Of a stretch of 44,510 nucleotides of DNA, positions 15,799 to 24,174 are shown piece by piece (within the stretch, counting starts at the first letter, position 1; each line of letters begins with the position of its first letter). Source of the stretch: an uncultured Hungatella sp. Lineage in GTDB: Bacteria > Bacillota > Clostridia > Lachnospirales > Lachnospiraceae. The notes beneath the pieces are model-generated. The model did not search any database. It had not been told where the DNA came from and saw nothing but the letters and a program-made list of their open reading frames with translations. A program made the translations under genes and the position numbers. Where the stretch lies: assembly GCA_910585645.1 (NCBI GenBank), contig CAJUFP010000030.1, positions 1 to 44,510 of the forward strand, read 5' to 3'.

Positions 15799-17652
15799 AT
15801 GTCAAACAGTATTAAAAATCTGAAGGTTGGCCTTAAGCTGTATATCCTGGTGGGAATCGCTTTGGCCTCAATGCTGGCGCTTGTCATATCAGGCGTCATA
15901 CTTATGGGTAACATTAACAAGGCTACGGATATCATCGCGGTTAAGTGGATGCCCAGCTGTACCTTATCCAATCAGATGGACACGTCCCTGTCCAAGGTCA
16001 GGCTGTATAAGACCACAGCGGTGACCGGCAGGAACGACGAGGAGGTTCAGACCAACATAGATAAGGTGGAAGCCGAGGTAGCCAAACTGGACGGATATAT
16101 CAGCCAGTACGGCGGTTTTGTCACCACCACCGAGGGGCGGCGGCTCTACGAGGCTCTTCAGACCGCATGGAATGCCTATAAGCAGGTGGATACTAAGGTT
16201 ATGGACCTGGCAAGAGCCGGTGAGCTGGAGGAAGCAGAGGTTCTGTTAAAAAGCGACGAGGGCGTCAAGGCTTACAATGACGTGACCCTGGCCTTTAACA
16301 ACCTGTCCGATTTTAATACACAAGGCAGCGAGGACGCCCATGCGGACAGCACTGCTACTTACAAGAACGCGCTGGTGATCATGATGGTCATGCTGGCAGT
16401 ATCCACCATAATCGGCGTGATTTTCTCCATGCTTATCATCAAGAGCATCCGCATTCCTGTGGCAGAGCTTGAGAAGGCCGCGGTTGAGATGGCCCAGGGC
16501 AATCTGGATGTGGATATCACATACGAGGCGAAGGATGAGCTGGGCGTGCTTGCGGCTCAGTTCAGAGAGGTTATCAGAAAGTTACATGCAATTGTCAATG
16601 ATGAGAAGCAGTTTATGGCAAAGATGGCTGCCGGCGATCTGACCGTGGATTCCATTTGTCCCCAGGAGTATATAGGCACCTTTGACGCCATCCTGAAATC
16701 CTTCCGCACCATTGCCAGACAGATGAACGACGCCATGACAAAGATCAGCGAGAGCAGCGAGCAGGTTTCCAACAGCGCGGACCAGGTATCCTCAGGAGCC
16801 CAGGCTCTTTCCCAGGGCGCCACGGAGCAGGCAAGTTCCATTGAGGAGCTGGCGGCTACGATCAACGATATTTCCGACAGGATCAAGGAGAACGCGGAGA
16901 ACGCCAAGGTTGCCAACGTGAAGGTTAACGCTGTAGGCGAGAACATGAATCTGAGCAATGCCAAGATGCAGGATATGATCCAGGCCATGAGCGATATTAA
17001 CAACAGCTCCAGTGAGATCGGAAAGATCATCAAGACCATTGAGGATATCGCGTTCCAGACCAATATTCTGGCGCTGAACGCAGCGGTGGAGGCAGCCAGA
17101 GCGGGAAGCGCGGGCAAGGGCTTTGCCGTGGTTGCCGATGAGGTGCGCAACCTTGCCAGCAAGAGCTCCGAGGCCTCTAAAAATACGGCTGCCCTTATTG
17201 AGAATTCCATCAAGGCAGTGCAAAACGGCACCGAGATTGCCAGCGAGACGGCCAAGACTCTGGTTCAGGCTGTGGACGGGGTGAAGGAGGCCACAAAACT
17301 TGTGGACAAGATTTCCGAGGCAAGCTCCAATCAGTCCGCGGCTATCTCCCAGATTACCCTTGGCATTGACCAGATTTCCAGCGTGATCCAGACCAACTCC
17401 GCCACGGCTGAGGAGAGCGCGGCTGCCAGCCAGGAGCTGTCCAGCCAGGCGCAGCTGATGAGAGAGCAGGTAGGCAAGTTTCGTCTGAAAGCCACCAGCG
17501 GCAGCAGTTTTTCTTTACGGGAACCTGCGTCGGCTCCAATGCCTGTAAGTTCATACAGCCAGCCGGAGGAGGAGTACCCGAGCTACGAGAGGACATCAAC
17601 GCCGGATCCGGCTCCTTCCTTTAGTTCCTACTCTTCCAATGATAAGTATTGA
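15799..17652 (+). CDS. Methyl-accepting chemotaxis protein with Ser/Pro-rich C-terminal tail
   Basis: This 617-residue receptor is taken from ATG 15799 (GGGAGAAAG upstream), not the in-frame ATG seven codons before. It has a membrane segment at about 13-35, a four-helix-bundle sensor domain (about 36-190), a second membrane segment (about 193-215, ALVIMMVMLAVSTIIGVIFS), HAMP, and a signalling domain with EDIAFQTNILALNAAVEAAR. The last 50 or so residues form a disordered tail rich in Ser, Pro, Tyr and Glu that the neighbouring receptors lack. A clear intrinsic terminator follows at 17683-17719. Confidence 0.95.
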   Translation: MSNSIKNLKVGLKLYILVGIALASMLALVISGVILMGNINKATDIIAVKWMPSCTLSNQMDTSLSKVRLYKTTAVTGRNDEEVQTNIDKVEAEVAKLDGYISQYGGFVTTTEGRRLYEALQTAWNAYKQVDTKVMDLARAGELEEAEVLLKSDEGVKAYNDVTLAFNNLSDFNTQGSEDAHADSTATYKNALVIMMVMLAVSTIIGVIFSMLIIKSIRIPVAELEKAAVEMAQGNLDVDITYEAKDELGVLAAQFREVIRKLHAIVNDEKQFMAKMAAGDLTVDSICPQEYIGTFDAILKSFRTIARQMNDAMTKISESSEQVSNSADQVSSGAQALSQGATEQASSIEELAATINDISDRIKENAENAKVANVKVNAVGENMNLSNAKMQDMIQAMSDINNSSSEIGKIIKTIEDIAFQTNILALNAAVEAARAGSAGKGFAVVADEVRNLASKSSEASKNTAALIENSIKAVQNGTEIASETAKTLVQAVDGVKEATKLVDKISEASSNQSAAISQITLGIDQISSVIQTNSATAEESAAASQELSSQAQLMREQVGKFRLKATSGSSFSLREPASAPMPVSSYSQPEEEYPSYERTSTPDPAPSFSSYSSNDKY

Positions 17653-17682
17653 GTGAGAACGACCGGAAAGACAGGGTGACAT

Positions 17683-17719
17683 AAAAAGACTTCGGGATCT
17701 TGGTTCCGAAGCCTTTTTT
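17683..17719 (+). terminator. Intrinsic terminator after the third chemoreceptor
   Basis: A GACTTCGG...CCGAAGCC hairpin is followed by TTTTTT, about 30 bases after the stop at 17652 and before the FIST gene promoter. Confidence 0.8.
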
Positions 17720-17740
17720 GTGGGGACTACTTGATTGTTC

Positions 17741-17770
17741 TTGACGGGTGGGAAACATATCAAGTATAAT
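17741..17770 (+). promoter_or_regulatory. Sigma-A-type promoter of the FIST gene
   Basis: TTGACG (17741-17746) and TATAAT (17765-17770) are separated by 18 bases. It lies between the terminator and the FIST start, so the FIST and soluble receptor genes form a separate unit from the upstream receptors. Confidence 0.7.
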
Positions 17771-17813
17771 TACTCCACATGAAAATATCATAACGAATGT
17801 AGAAAAGAGGAGC

Positions 17814-18875
17814 ATGACAGTGAGACAGTTTTTTGGTATGAGCCAGAGAGGGAATCTGAAGGAAGCAGTCCAGGGGCTGGCAGATCCTCAGCTTATTATG
17901 CTGATGTCCAATGGCAACCAGTTTGAGGAACATGTGGAGGAGCTGGAGCGTCTCTTTCCCAATGTGCCCAGCATCGGATGTATCGGAATGTGCTATGATA
18001 CCAGAGTAGCGGAGTCAGGAGTGGGCGTGGCGGCCTTTACAGGAGGTGTGGTTGCCGCGGCCAATGTGCTGGAGCAGGTGTCCTTGATGCCTGTAAAGTA
18101 TATCCGGCGTCTGGAGCTGGATCTGGGAAAGGTGAACGCCTCGGAGCAGGATACGGTGTGTATTGATTTTTGTTCCGGCAATGACGCCTGTGTGCTGAAT
18201 ACCATACATACTGCCCTGCGGCATCGGAATGTTTCTCTGGTGGGCGGAACCGGGGACGGAGGCAGAGTGTCTGCCAACGGCAGAGTCTATAAGGACTCCG
18301 TGGCCTATGCCATTGTAAAGAATCAGAACGGCAGAGTGAAGGCGTACAAGGAAAATATTTACCGGAGGATGGATGAGCACCGGTTTATCGCTTCTGACAC
18401 GGATAAAGGCAGGTATATCATGGGATCTCTTAACGGGAAACCGGCCAGACAGGTGTACCAGGATATCCTCCATGTGACGGAGCAGCAGATCCAGACGCAG
18501 ACCTTTAAGAATCCTTTTGGCAAGATCAACGGGGACGACACATGCATCATATCCATCAAGGAGGTGGATGGAAACGCCCTGGCGTGCTTTCGGCAGGTCA
18601 ATGATTCCGATGTGTTAAGCCTTCTGGAACTGGGGGATTACCGGGCTATTGTGAGGGAGACCATCGAGAAGATCAGCCGTGATTTCCCCAGACGCTCAGC
18701 CATTTTTTCCATTAACTGCCTTTTTAGGTATAAACTGTTCAATGAGAACGGATATATGCAGGAGTATCTGGGGGAGATGGGTTCTCTGGGGGACCATGCG
18801 GGGCTTGTTGGATATGGGGAACACTTTAATAACCAGTTTGTCAATCAATCCATGACTTGCGTGGTATTTGAATAA
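17814..18875 (+). CDS. FIST-domain sensor protein
   Basis: This 353-residue protein is taken from ATG 17814, directly after AAAAGAGGAGC; an upstream in-frame ATG at 17748 overlaps the promoter. There is no signal peptide or membrane segment. An N-terminal FIST_N-like part (about 30-225, with VPSIGCIGMCYDTRV and SLVGGTGDGG) is followed by a FIST_C-like part (about 235-350) ending GLVGYGEHFNNQFVNQS. FIST domains are proposed cytosolic sensors, probably of amino acids or related small ligands. The stop is 14 bases before a soluble chemoreceptor signalling gene, so the pair probably works as a split receptor. Confidence 0.88.
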   Translation: MTVRQFFGMSQRGNLKEAVQGLADPQLIMLMSNGNQFEEHVEELERLFPNVPSIGCIGMCYDTRVAESGVGVAAFTGGVVAAANVLEQVSLMPVKYIRRLELDLGKVNASEQDTVCIDFCSGNDACVLNTIHTALRHRNVSLVGGTGDGGRVSANGRVYKDSVAYAIVKNQNGRVKAYKENIYRRMDEHRFIASDTDKGRYIMGSLNGKPARQVYQDILHVTEQQIQTQTFKNPFGKINGDDTCIISIKEVDGNALACFRQVNDSDVLSLLELGDYRAIVRETIEKISRDFPRRSAIFSINCLFRYKLFNENGYMQEYLGEMGSLGDHAGLVGYGEHFNNQFVNQSMTCVVFE

Positions 18876-18889
18876 AAGGGGGTGAGGAC

Positions 18890-19822
18890 TTGCTGTTTTA
18901 CAGAGATAAGGACGGAAAGAAAGGAAAGAAGCAGGGCCAGGAGAAGGACTTGTACCCGGTTTTGTATGTAATGGACAGCTTAAAGGAGTACCATACGGAT
19001 CTGGTCCACAAGGAGGTGGAGTCTCTCCAGGAGTTAAGTTTGGTGGGCAGTTCTTTTGACAGTGTTCTTGGGGAGACTAAGCGGTTCCAGGAGCAGCTGG
19101 AGAATATGGGAGAGAATTTTTCCAGCGTCACTGAGGCCACGGAGCAGTTTGCCGCGGTGAGGGATGAGATCGCCAGGTCTGTGGGGCAGGCCCAGAACGA
19201 GGTGGAGATCTTAAAGACCAGCTCCCTGGAAGTGGAGGCCCACTTCGGCGAGATGGGCAGTACCTTTGGGGCGCTGCAGGAGTCCGTGGAGCAGATCAAG
19301 CAGAGGATGAGCCGGATCGTGTCCATCGCGGACCAGACCAACATCCTTGCCATCAACGCGTCCATCGAAGCGGCCAGAGCCGGTGAGAAGGGCAAGGGCT
19401 TTGCCGTGGTGGCGGTGGAGGTGAAAAAGCTGGCGGATCAGATCAAGGATCTGGCGGCGGAGGTGGATTCTGACATCAAGAACGTGGAGCGGGGCACGGA
19501 TAAGCTAAGCGACAGCATCGATACTTCCAGGCAGGCCCTGGGGGACAGCATCGGGAAGGTGCAGGAGACCTATGAGATGTTTGACCAGATCACCCAGGCG
19601 GCGGAGGGAGCCACGTCGGTGCAGGCCCAGATCACCGGGGTCATCGGCGAGTCCAGATCAGCCCTGGACAGTCTTTGCGGGTTTTTTGACAAGATGAGAG
19701 GACAGTATCAGCAGGTGGTGAAACACATCACTCAGGCCAGCAAGCTGGGGACTACCAAGAGCGCCATGTTTGAGGATATTGACAACCTGATGGCCCAGAT
19801 CCGGCCTATCATCAAGGAATAA
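18890..19822 (+). CDS. Soluble methyl-accepting chemotaxis-type signalling protein
   Basis: This 310-residue protein has a TTG start at 18890, preceded by GGGGGTGAGG. There is no membrane segment, HAMP or recognisable ligand domain. An N-terminal helical part leads into the receptor signalling hairpin with IADQTNILAINASIEAARAG and GKGFAVVAVEVKKLAD, which differ from the tips of the three upstream receptors. It should contact CheW/CheA directly from the cytosol. The tight spacing to the FIST gene suggests that FIST supplies sensing and this protein supplies output. Confidence 0.9.
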   Translation: MLFYRDKDGKKGKKQGQEKDLYPVLYVMDSLKEYHTDLVHKEVESLQELSLVGSSFDSVLGETKRFQEQLENMGENFSSVTEATEQFAAVRDEIARSVGQAQNEVEILKTSSLEVEAHFGEMGSTFGALQESVEQIKQRMSRIVSIADQTNILAINASIEAARAGEKGKGFAVVAVEVKKLADQIKDLAAEVDSDIKNVERGTDKLSDSIDTSRQALGDSIGKVQETYEMFDQITQAAEGATSVQAQITGVIGESRSALDSLCGFFDKMRGQYQQVVKHITQASKLGTTKSAMFEDIDNLMAQIRPIIKE

Positions 19823-19867
19823 AAAGAAATTTTTTTGCAAATTCCGCATAGGAAAGACAAATGTTGC

Positions 19868-19896
19868 TGGACAAAAGGACTTTCATATGGTATAAT
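19868..19896 (+). promoter_or_regulatory. Strong sigma-A promoter of the DUF3798 transporter operon
   Basis: TGGACA (one mismatch from TTGACA) at 19868-19873, a 17-base spacer, and TATAAT at 19891-19896 preceded by TGG, an extended -10. It lies about 100 bases upstream of the lipoprotein start. Confidence 0.8.
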
Positions 19897-19997
19897 CGAA
19901 ACACTTTATCTGACTAAATTATCAGAGAGAGGGGTTCCGGGAGCAGGCTTCCCGAAGGAAGCGCAGCCGGGACCAACAAAAAAAGGAGGAACAAGGA

Positions 19998-21245
19998 ATG
20001 AAAAAAAGATTACTTAGCCTGACATTGGCAGCGGCTATGACGCTCTCCCTGGCAGGCTGCCGCGGGAACGCCACGGCAGATACTACCGCGGCGGCGGACA
20101 CTGCAGCTACCACAGCGGCGGCAGAGACCACTACGGCGGCAGGGGACCAGGAGACAGAGGCTACGGCAGAGACTGAAGCTCCTGCGGCAAACTTTAAGAT
20201 CGGTATCATCACCGGTACGGCTTCCCAGGGCGATGAGGAGATCACTCAGGCAGGGAAGATGAAGGAGAAGTACGGCGATATGATCGTCACTTCCACCTAC
20301 CCGGATAACTTTACCACAGAGACAGAGACCGTGATCTCCAACACTGTGGCCATGGCTTCTGACCCGGATGTGAAGGCGATCATCTGGTGCCAGGCGATCC
20401 CGGGTACGGCAGCTGCTATTGACAAGGTTCGGGAGACAAGGCCTGACATGATCTTCATCGTCGGCACGCCAGGCGAGGATCCGGGCGTTATCAACCCCAA
20501 GGCTGACATCGTTCTCCAGGTAGATGAGCCTGGATGCGGTATCGTGCTTCCTCCCCAGGCCGCAAAGCAGGGAGCTAAGACCATGATTCACTATTCGTTC
20601 CCGCGCCACATGAGCTACGCGCTGATCGTTGCCCGTCATGAGAACTTTAAGAAGTACTGCGCGGAGAACAACATTGAGCTGGTTGACGTTACGGCTCCGG
20701 ACCCGACAGGCGATTCCGGTATCACAGGCGCTCAGCAGTTCATTCTGGAGGATGTGCCACGCCAGATCGAGAAGTACGGCAAGGACACTGTGTTCTTTAC
20801 CACCAACTGCGGTATGCAGGAGCCTCTGATCCGTTCCGTATTTGAGAACGGCGCTATTTACAGCCTGCAGTGCTGTCCGTCCCCGTTCCACGCGTTCCCG
20901 GCTGCCCTGAACATTGACATGGCAGGCCATGAGGCGGATGTGAACTACATGATGGAGCAGCTTCAGGCAAAGGTTACGGAGTACAACATGGGCGGCCGTG
21001 TTTCCACATGGGGCGTTCCCTGTAACATGCTGTTTATCAGCGCCGGCGTTGAGTATGCCAAGAAGGTGCTGGAGGGACAGACAAGCGGCACTCTGGATGA
21101 GCAGGTGCTGAGAGACACCATCCAGGACTGCGCCGAGGAGTTTACTCCGGATGCCAAGATGACTATTGACTACTATGTTGACGACAACGGCAACGCCAAG
21201 GAGAATCATTTCCTGGTAATGTCCGATTTCGTGACATTTGAGTAA
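19998..21245 (+). CDS. DUF3798 lipoprotein, substrate-binding component of an ABC importer
   Basis: This 415-residue protein starts at ATG 19998 behind AAAAGGAGGAAC. The signal peptide ends in the lipobox LAGC with Cys21, so it is lipid-anchored outside the cell. A disordered Ala/Thr/Glu linker (about 24-65) precedes a two-lobed periplasmic-binding-protein-like domain beginning FKIGIITGTASQGDEE, as in the DUF3798 family. It is followed by an RbsA-like double ATPase and two RbsC-like permeases, so it probably delivers the substrate. The substrate is not evident; nucleoside, sugar or related compounds are possible by analogy with the transporter class. Confidence 0.9.
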   Translation: MKKRLLSLTLAAAMTLSLAGCRGNATADTTAAADTAATTAAAETTTAAGDQETEATAETEAPAANFKIGIITGTASQGDEEITQAGKMKEKYGDMIVTSTYPDNFTTETETVISNTVAMASDPDVKAIIWCQAIPGTAAAIDKVRETRPDMIFIVGTPGEDPGVINPKADIVLQVDEPGCGIVLPPQAAKQGAKTMIHYSFPRHMSYALIVARHENFKKYCAENNIELVDVTAPDPTGDSGITGAQQFILEDVPRQIEKYGKDTVFFTTNCGMQEPLIRSVFENGAIYSLQCCPSPFHAFPAALNIDMAGHEADVNYMMEQLQAKVTEYNMGGRVSTWGVPCNMLFISAGVEYAKKVLEGQTSGTLDEQVLRDTIQDCAEEFTPDAKMTIDYYVDDNGNAKENHFLVMSDFVTFE

Positions 21246-21294
21246 TGGCTACCTGACCGGGTTAGGAAAATTGAATTGATGTAGATGAATCTGG

Positions 21295-21348
21295 AGTTCT
21301 GCCAACGGGGGTCTTTGGGACATCAGTTGGCAGAACTTTCCTGTTTTT
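21295..21348 (+). terminator. Hairpin (partial terminator) inside the importer operon
   Basis: AGTTCTGCCAAC and its perfect complement GTTGGCAGAACT enclose a 19-base loop, and TTCCTGTTTTT follows. It stands between the binding protein and the ATPase, the usual place for a signal that yields excess binding-protein message. Confidence 0.7.
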
Positions 21349-21373
21349 GGGGAAGGCTACGGCTGCCCCGCCT

Positions 21374-21446
21374 CTTCCCGAAGGTCTCATCAGCGTTCGG
21401 GGAGATTTGCATGATAGATGCATGACCTGCCGGTCTGGGCCGGCGG
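21374..21446 (+). other. Run of three small hairpins in the leader of the ATPase gene
   Basis: Three successive inverted repeats are visible: CCCGAA/TTCGGG (21377-21401), TGCAT/ATGCA (21408-21422) and CCTGCCGG/CCGGCGG (21426-21446). They lie between the partial terminator and the ATPase start. They match no riboswitch class I can recognise. Confidence 0.45.
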
Positions 21447-21476
21447 TAAATATGAATGTGGAAAGAGGTTGGTGAC

Positions 21477-23090
21477 TTGGAGAAAGAAAAGGAAACCTAT
21501 GTCCTGAAAATGGATAACATCGCCAAGGAGTATTACGGCAACCGTGTTCTTAAGGGAGTGAACCTCCATATCCGCCCAGGGGAGATCCATGCTCTCATGG
21601 GGGAGAACGGGGCCGGAAAATCCACGCTGATGAACATTTTGTTTGGAATGCCTGTGATCCATACCACAGGAGGTTACGAGGGGACTATTGAGGTTAACGG
21701 GAACGCGGTAAATATTGACACTCCTCTAAAGGCCATGGAGCTGGGTATCGGCATGGTGCATCAGGAGTTTATGCTGATTCCGGGATTCAGCGTGACGGAG
21801 AATATCAAGGTGGGCAGGGAAAAGAGTGTTCCCAACTTGGCCAGCCGCGTCTTTGGGCCGTCTATGGAGTCCCTGGATTTTAAGGCCATGAGAAAGGATG
21901 CCAGGAAGGCGTTAAAGACCATCGGGCTGCAGATCGAGGAGTATGTGAAGGTGGCAGGCCTTCCGGTTGGGTACATGCAGTTTATTGAGATTGCCAGGGA
22001 GCTTGACAAGACGGGCATCCAGATCCTGGTGTTTGACGAGCCCACGGCGGTTCTCACGGAGTCGGAGGCAGAACGGCTTTTGGAGGCCATGCGGGTCATC
22101 TCCTCCCAGGGCATCGCGATTATCTTTATCACCCACCGTCTGGACGAGGTGATGGCAGTGGCGGACTCTATGACGATCCTTCGGGACGGGGAGTTTGTGG
22201 CCAGAAAAGAGATCAAGGACACCAATGTGGTGGAGATCGCGGAGCTGATGATCGGCCGGAAGATGGAGAAGCTGGTGGATGACGCCGGGGAGGATTCCCG
22301 CTCCATCGATGAGAGCCAGATCGCCGTAAGCCTTCGGGATTACAAGGTCAATATGCCCGGGGAGCAGGTGAAGGGCATTGACCTGGATATCAGGAAAGGC
22401 GAGATCTTCGGTATCGGCGGACTGGCGGGACAGGGAAAGCTGGGGATCCCCAACGGGATCATGGGGCTTTACAAGGCCCAGGGCCAGGTGAAGATCAATG
22501 GGGAAGTTTTAAACCTGACAAAGCTCGGGGACGCTTTGGACCACAAGGTGGCTTTTGTGTCCGAGGACAGAAGGGGCGTGGGGCTTCTTCTGGACGAGAG
22601 TATTGAGCAGAATATTATCTTCTCGGCCATGCAGACCAACGGGAAGTTTTTAAAGAAGATCGGCTGGATGCGGCTCTACGACGGGGCGGCGGGAAAGAGC
22701 CACGCGGAGGAAATGGTGAAGACTCTGGATATCCGGTGTACGGGGATAAAGCAGCCGGCGGGGGCGCTCTCCGGCGGCAACCAGCAGAAGGTGTGTCTGG
22801 CCAGGGCTCTGACCCTGGAGCCGGATATCCTGTTTGTATCCGAGCCTACCCGGGGGATCGACATCGGGGCCAAGAAGCTGGTGCTTGAGTATCTGGCAAA
22901 GTTAAACAGAGAGCAGGGCATGACGGTGATCATCGTGTCCTCGGAGCTGATGGAGCTTCGGTCCGTGGCTGACAGGATCGGTATCATATCGGACGGAAAG
23001 CTGGCGTGTATCTTAAAACCAGATGATTCGGACGCGGATTTTGGTCTGGCTATGTCCGGCGCTTGGAAAGGAGGAAGAAAAGATGCGTAA
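21477..23090 (+). CDS. ABC importer ATPase with two nucleotide-binding domains (RbsA-like)
   Basis: This protein is 537 residues from TTG 21477, which has AGAGG eight bases upstream; an ATG at 21456 is the alternative. The first NBD has Walker A GENGAGKST and Walker B ILVFDEPTAVL but a degenerate signature (VGYMQFIEIARE). The second NBD has a degraded Walker A (GLAGQGKLGIP), a full signature LSGGNQQKV and Walker B ILFVSEPTRGID, with Ser in place of the usual Asp. This asymmetry is normal for the ribose/nucleoside-type importer family. Its last 8 bases overlap the next gene. Confidence 0.93.
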   Translation: MEKEKETYVLKMDNIAKEYYGNRVLKGVNLHIRPGEIHALMGENGAGKSTLMNILFGMPVIHTTGGYEGTIEVNGNAVNIDTPLKAMELGIGMVHQEFMLIPGFSVTENIKVGREKSVPNLASRVFGPSMESLDFKAMRKDARKALKTIGLQIEEYVKVAGLPVGYMQFIEIARELDKTGIQILVFDEPTAVLTESEAERLLEAMRVISSQGIAIIFITHRLDEVMAVADSMTILRDGEFVARKEIKDTNVVEIAELMIGRKMEKLVDDAGEDSRSIDESQIAVSLRDYKVNMPGEQVKGIDLDIRKGEIFGIGGLAGQGKLGIPNGIMGLYKAQGQVKINGEVLNLTKLGDALDHKVAFVSEDRRGVGLLLDESIEQNIIFSAMQTNGKFLKKIGWMRLYDGAAGKSHAEEMVKTLDIRCTGIKQPAGALSGGNQQKVCLARALTLEPDILFVSEPTRGIDIGAKKLVLEYLAKLNREQGMTVIIVSSELMELRSVADRIGIISDGKLACILKPDDSDADFGLAMSGAWKGGRKDA

Positions 23091-24174
23091 TCCATTGAAA
23101 CCATTGGTGGAGAAATTTGGTCTTCCCCGTGTTATCATTGTGTCGTTTTTCCTGTTTCTGATCGCGGCGGCAGGCATGTTCCACATGAATCTGATGCAGC
23201 TGCTCAGCGACTGTCTGCGGCGATGGGGCATGTACGGGATCCTGGCTCTGGCCATGGTGCCTGCGGTTCAGTGCGGAATCGGCCTGAACTTCGGTATCTC
23301 CATGGGGATCGTGGGGGGACTTTTGGGCGGCCTGATCGTGATCCAGTTCCGGGTGGCGGAAATGCCCTCCCTGGTGGCTGTTCATCCTCTGTTTGCCATG
23401 TGGGTGGCAGTCCTTTTGGCCATTGTCATCGGCGTTGTGCTGGCCACTGGAATCGGGTATCTGTACGGCCTTCTCTTAAACCGGGTGAAAGGGTCGGAGA
23501 TGACAGTTACCACCTATGTGGGATTCTCCATCATCGCGTTTATGAATATGATGTGGATGCTGCTTCCGTTTACGGACGGGGAGCTGATCTGGCCAAACGC
23601 CGGAAAGGGGCTTCGAAATACCATCTCCCTGGCAGCTTCTTTCAGCAATGTTATGAACAAGACCTTAGCCTTTACTGTTGCGGGGGTCACGGTTCCCACA
23701 GGGCTTTTGCTGTTCTTTTTCCTCATGTGCTTTCTGGTGTGGCTGTTTATGCGTTCCAAGACCGGCATGGCCATGGGCGCGGCGGGCGCCAATCCCATGT
23801 TTGCCACCGCGGCGGGGATCAATGTAAATAAGATGCGTATTATCGGCACGGTGCTGTCCACGGTGCTGGCGGCTGTGGGGATTCTGGTGTACGCCCAGGG
23901 CTTTGGGTTTATCCAGCTGTACAACGGCCCTATGATGATGGGATTTACGTCTGTGGCAGCAGTCCTGATCGGGGGTGCCAGCCCGAAGAAGGCCAGGATC
24001 ACCCATGTGCTTATCGGAACGTTTTTGTTTCAGGGCATTATGGCCCTTGGGCTTCCGGTGGCCAACCAGTTTATACCGGAGTCCAACCTGTCTGAGGTCG
24101 CCCGTCTTATTATCTCCAACGGCATTATTATCTACGCTTTGAGCCAGGTGAAAGGGGGAAGCGGACGTGAATAA
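23083..24174 (+). CDS. ABC importer permease 1 (RbsC/BPD_transp_2-like)
   Basis: This 363-residue protein is taken from ATG 23083, which overlaps the ATPase end and follows GGAGGAAGAAA. About nine hydrophobic segments are visible. The family motif AAGINVNKMRIIGTVLST and a GFTSVAAVLIGGASPKKA segment lie in the C-terminal third, as in RbsC-type permeases. It overlaps the second permease by 8 bases, so the two are translated together and probably form a heterodimeric channel. Confidence 0.92.
   Translation: MRNPLKPLVEKFGLPRVIIVSFFLFLIAAAGMFHMNLMQLLSDCLRRWGMYGILALAMVPAVQCGIGLNFGISMGIVGGLLGGLIVIQFRVAEMPSLVAVHPLFAMWVAVLLAIVIGVVLATGIGYLYGLLLNRVKGSEMTVTTYVGFSIIAFMNMMWMLLPFTDGELIWPNAGKGLRNTISLAASFSNVMNKTLAFTVAGVTVPTGLLLFFFLMCFLVWLFMRSKTGMAMGAAGANPMFATAAGINVNKMRIIGTVLSTVLAAVGILVYAQGFGFIQLYNGPMMMGFTSVAAVLIGGASPKKARITHVLIGTFLFQGIMALGLPVANQFIPESNLSEVARLIISNGIIIYALSQVKGGSGRE

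Noticed and set aside
20010..21209. A 399-codon minus-strand open frame opposite the DUF3798 gene
   Set aside because: It is the complement of a lipoprotein gene with clear signal peptide, promoter and ribosome binding site; the antisense product has no recognisable features.
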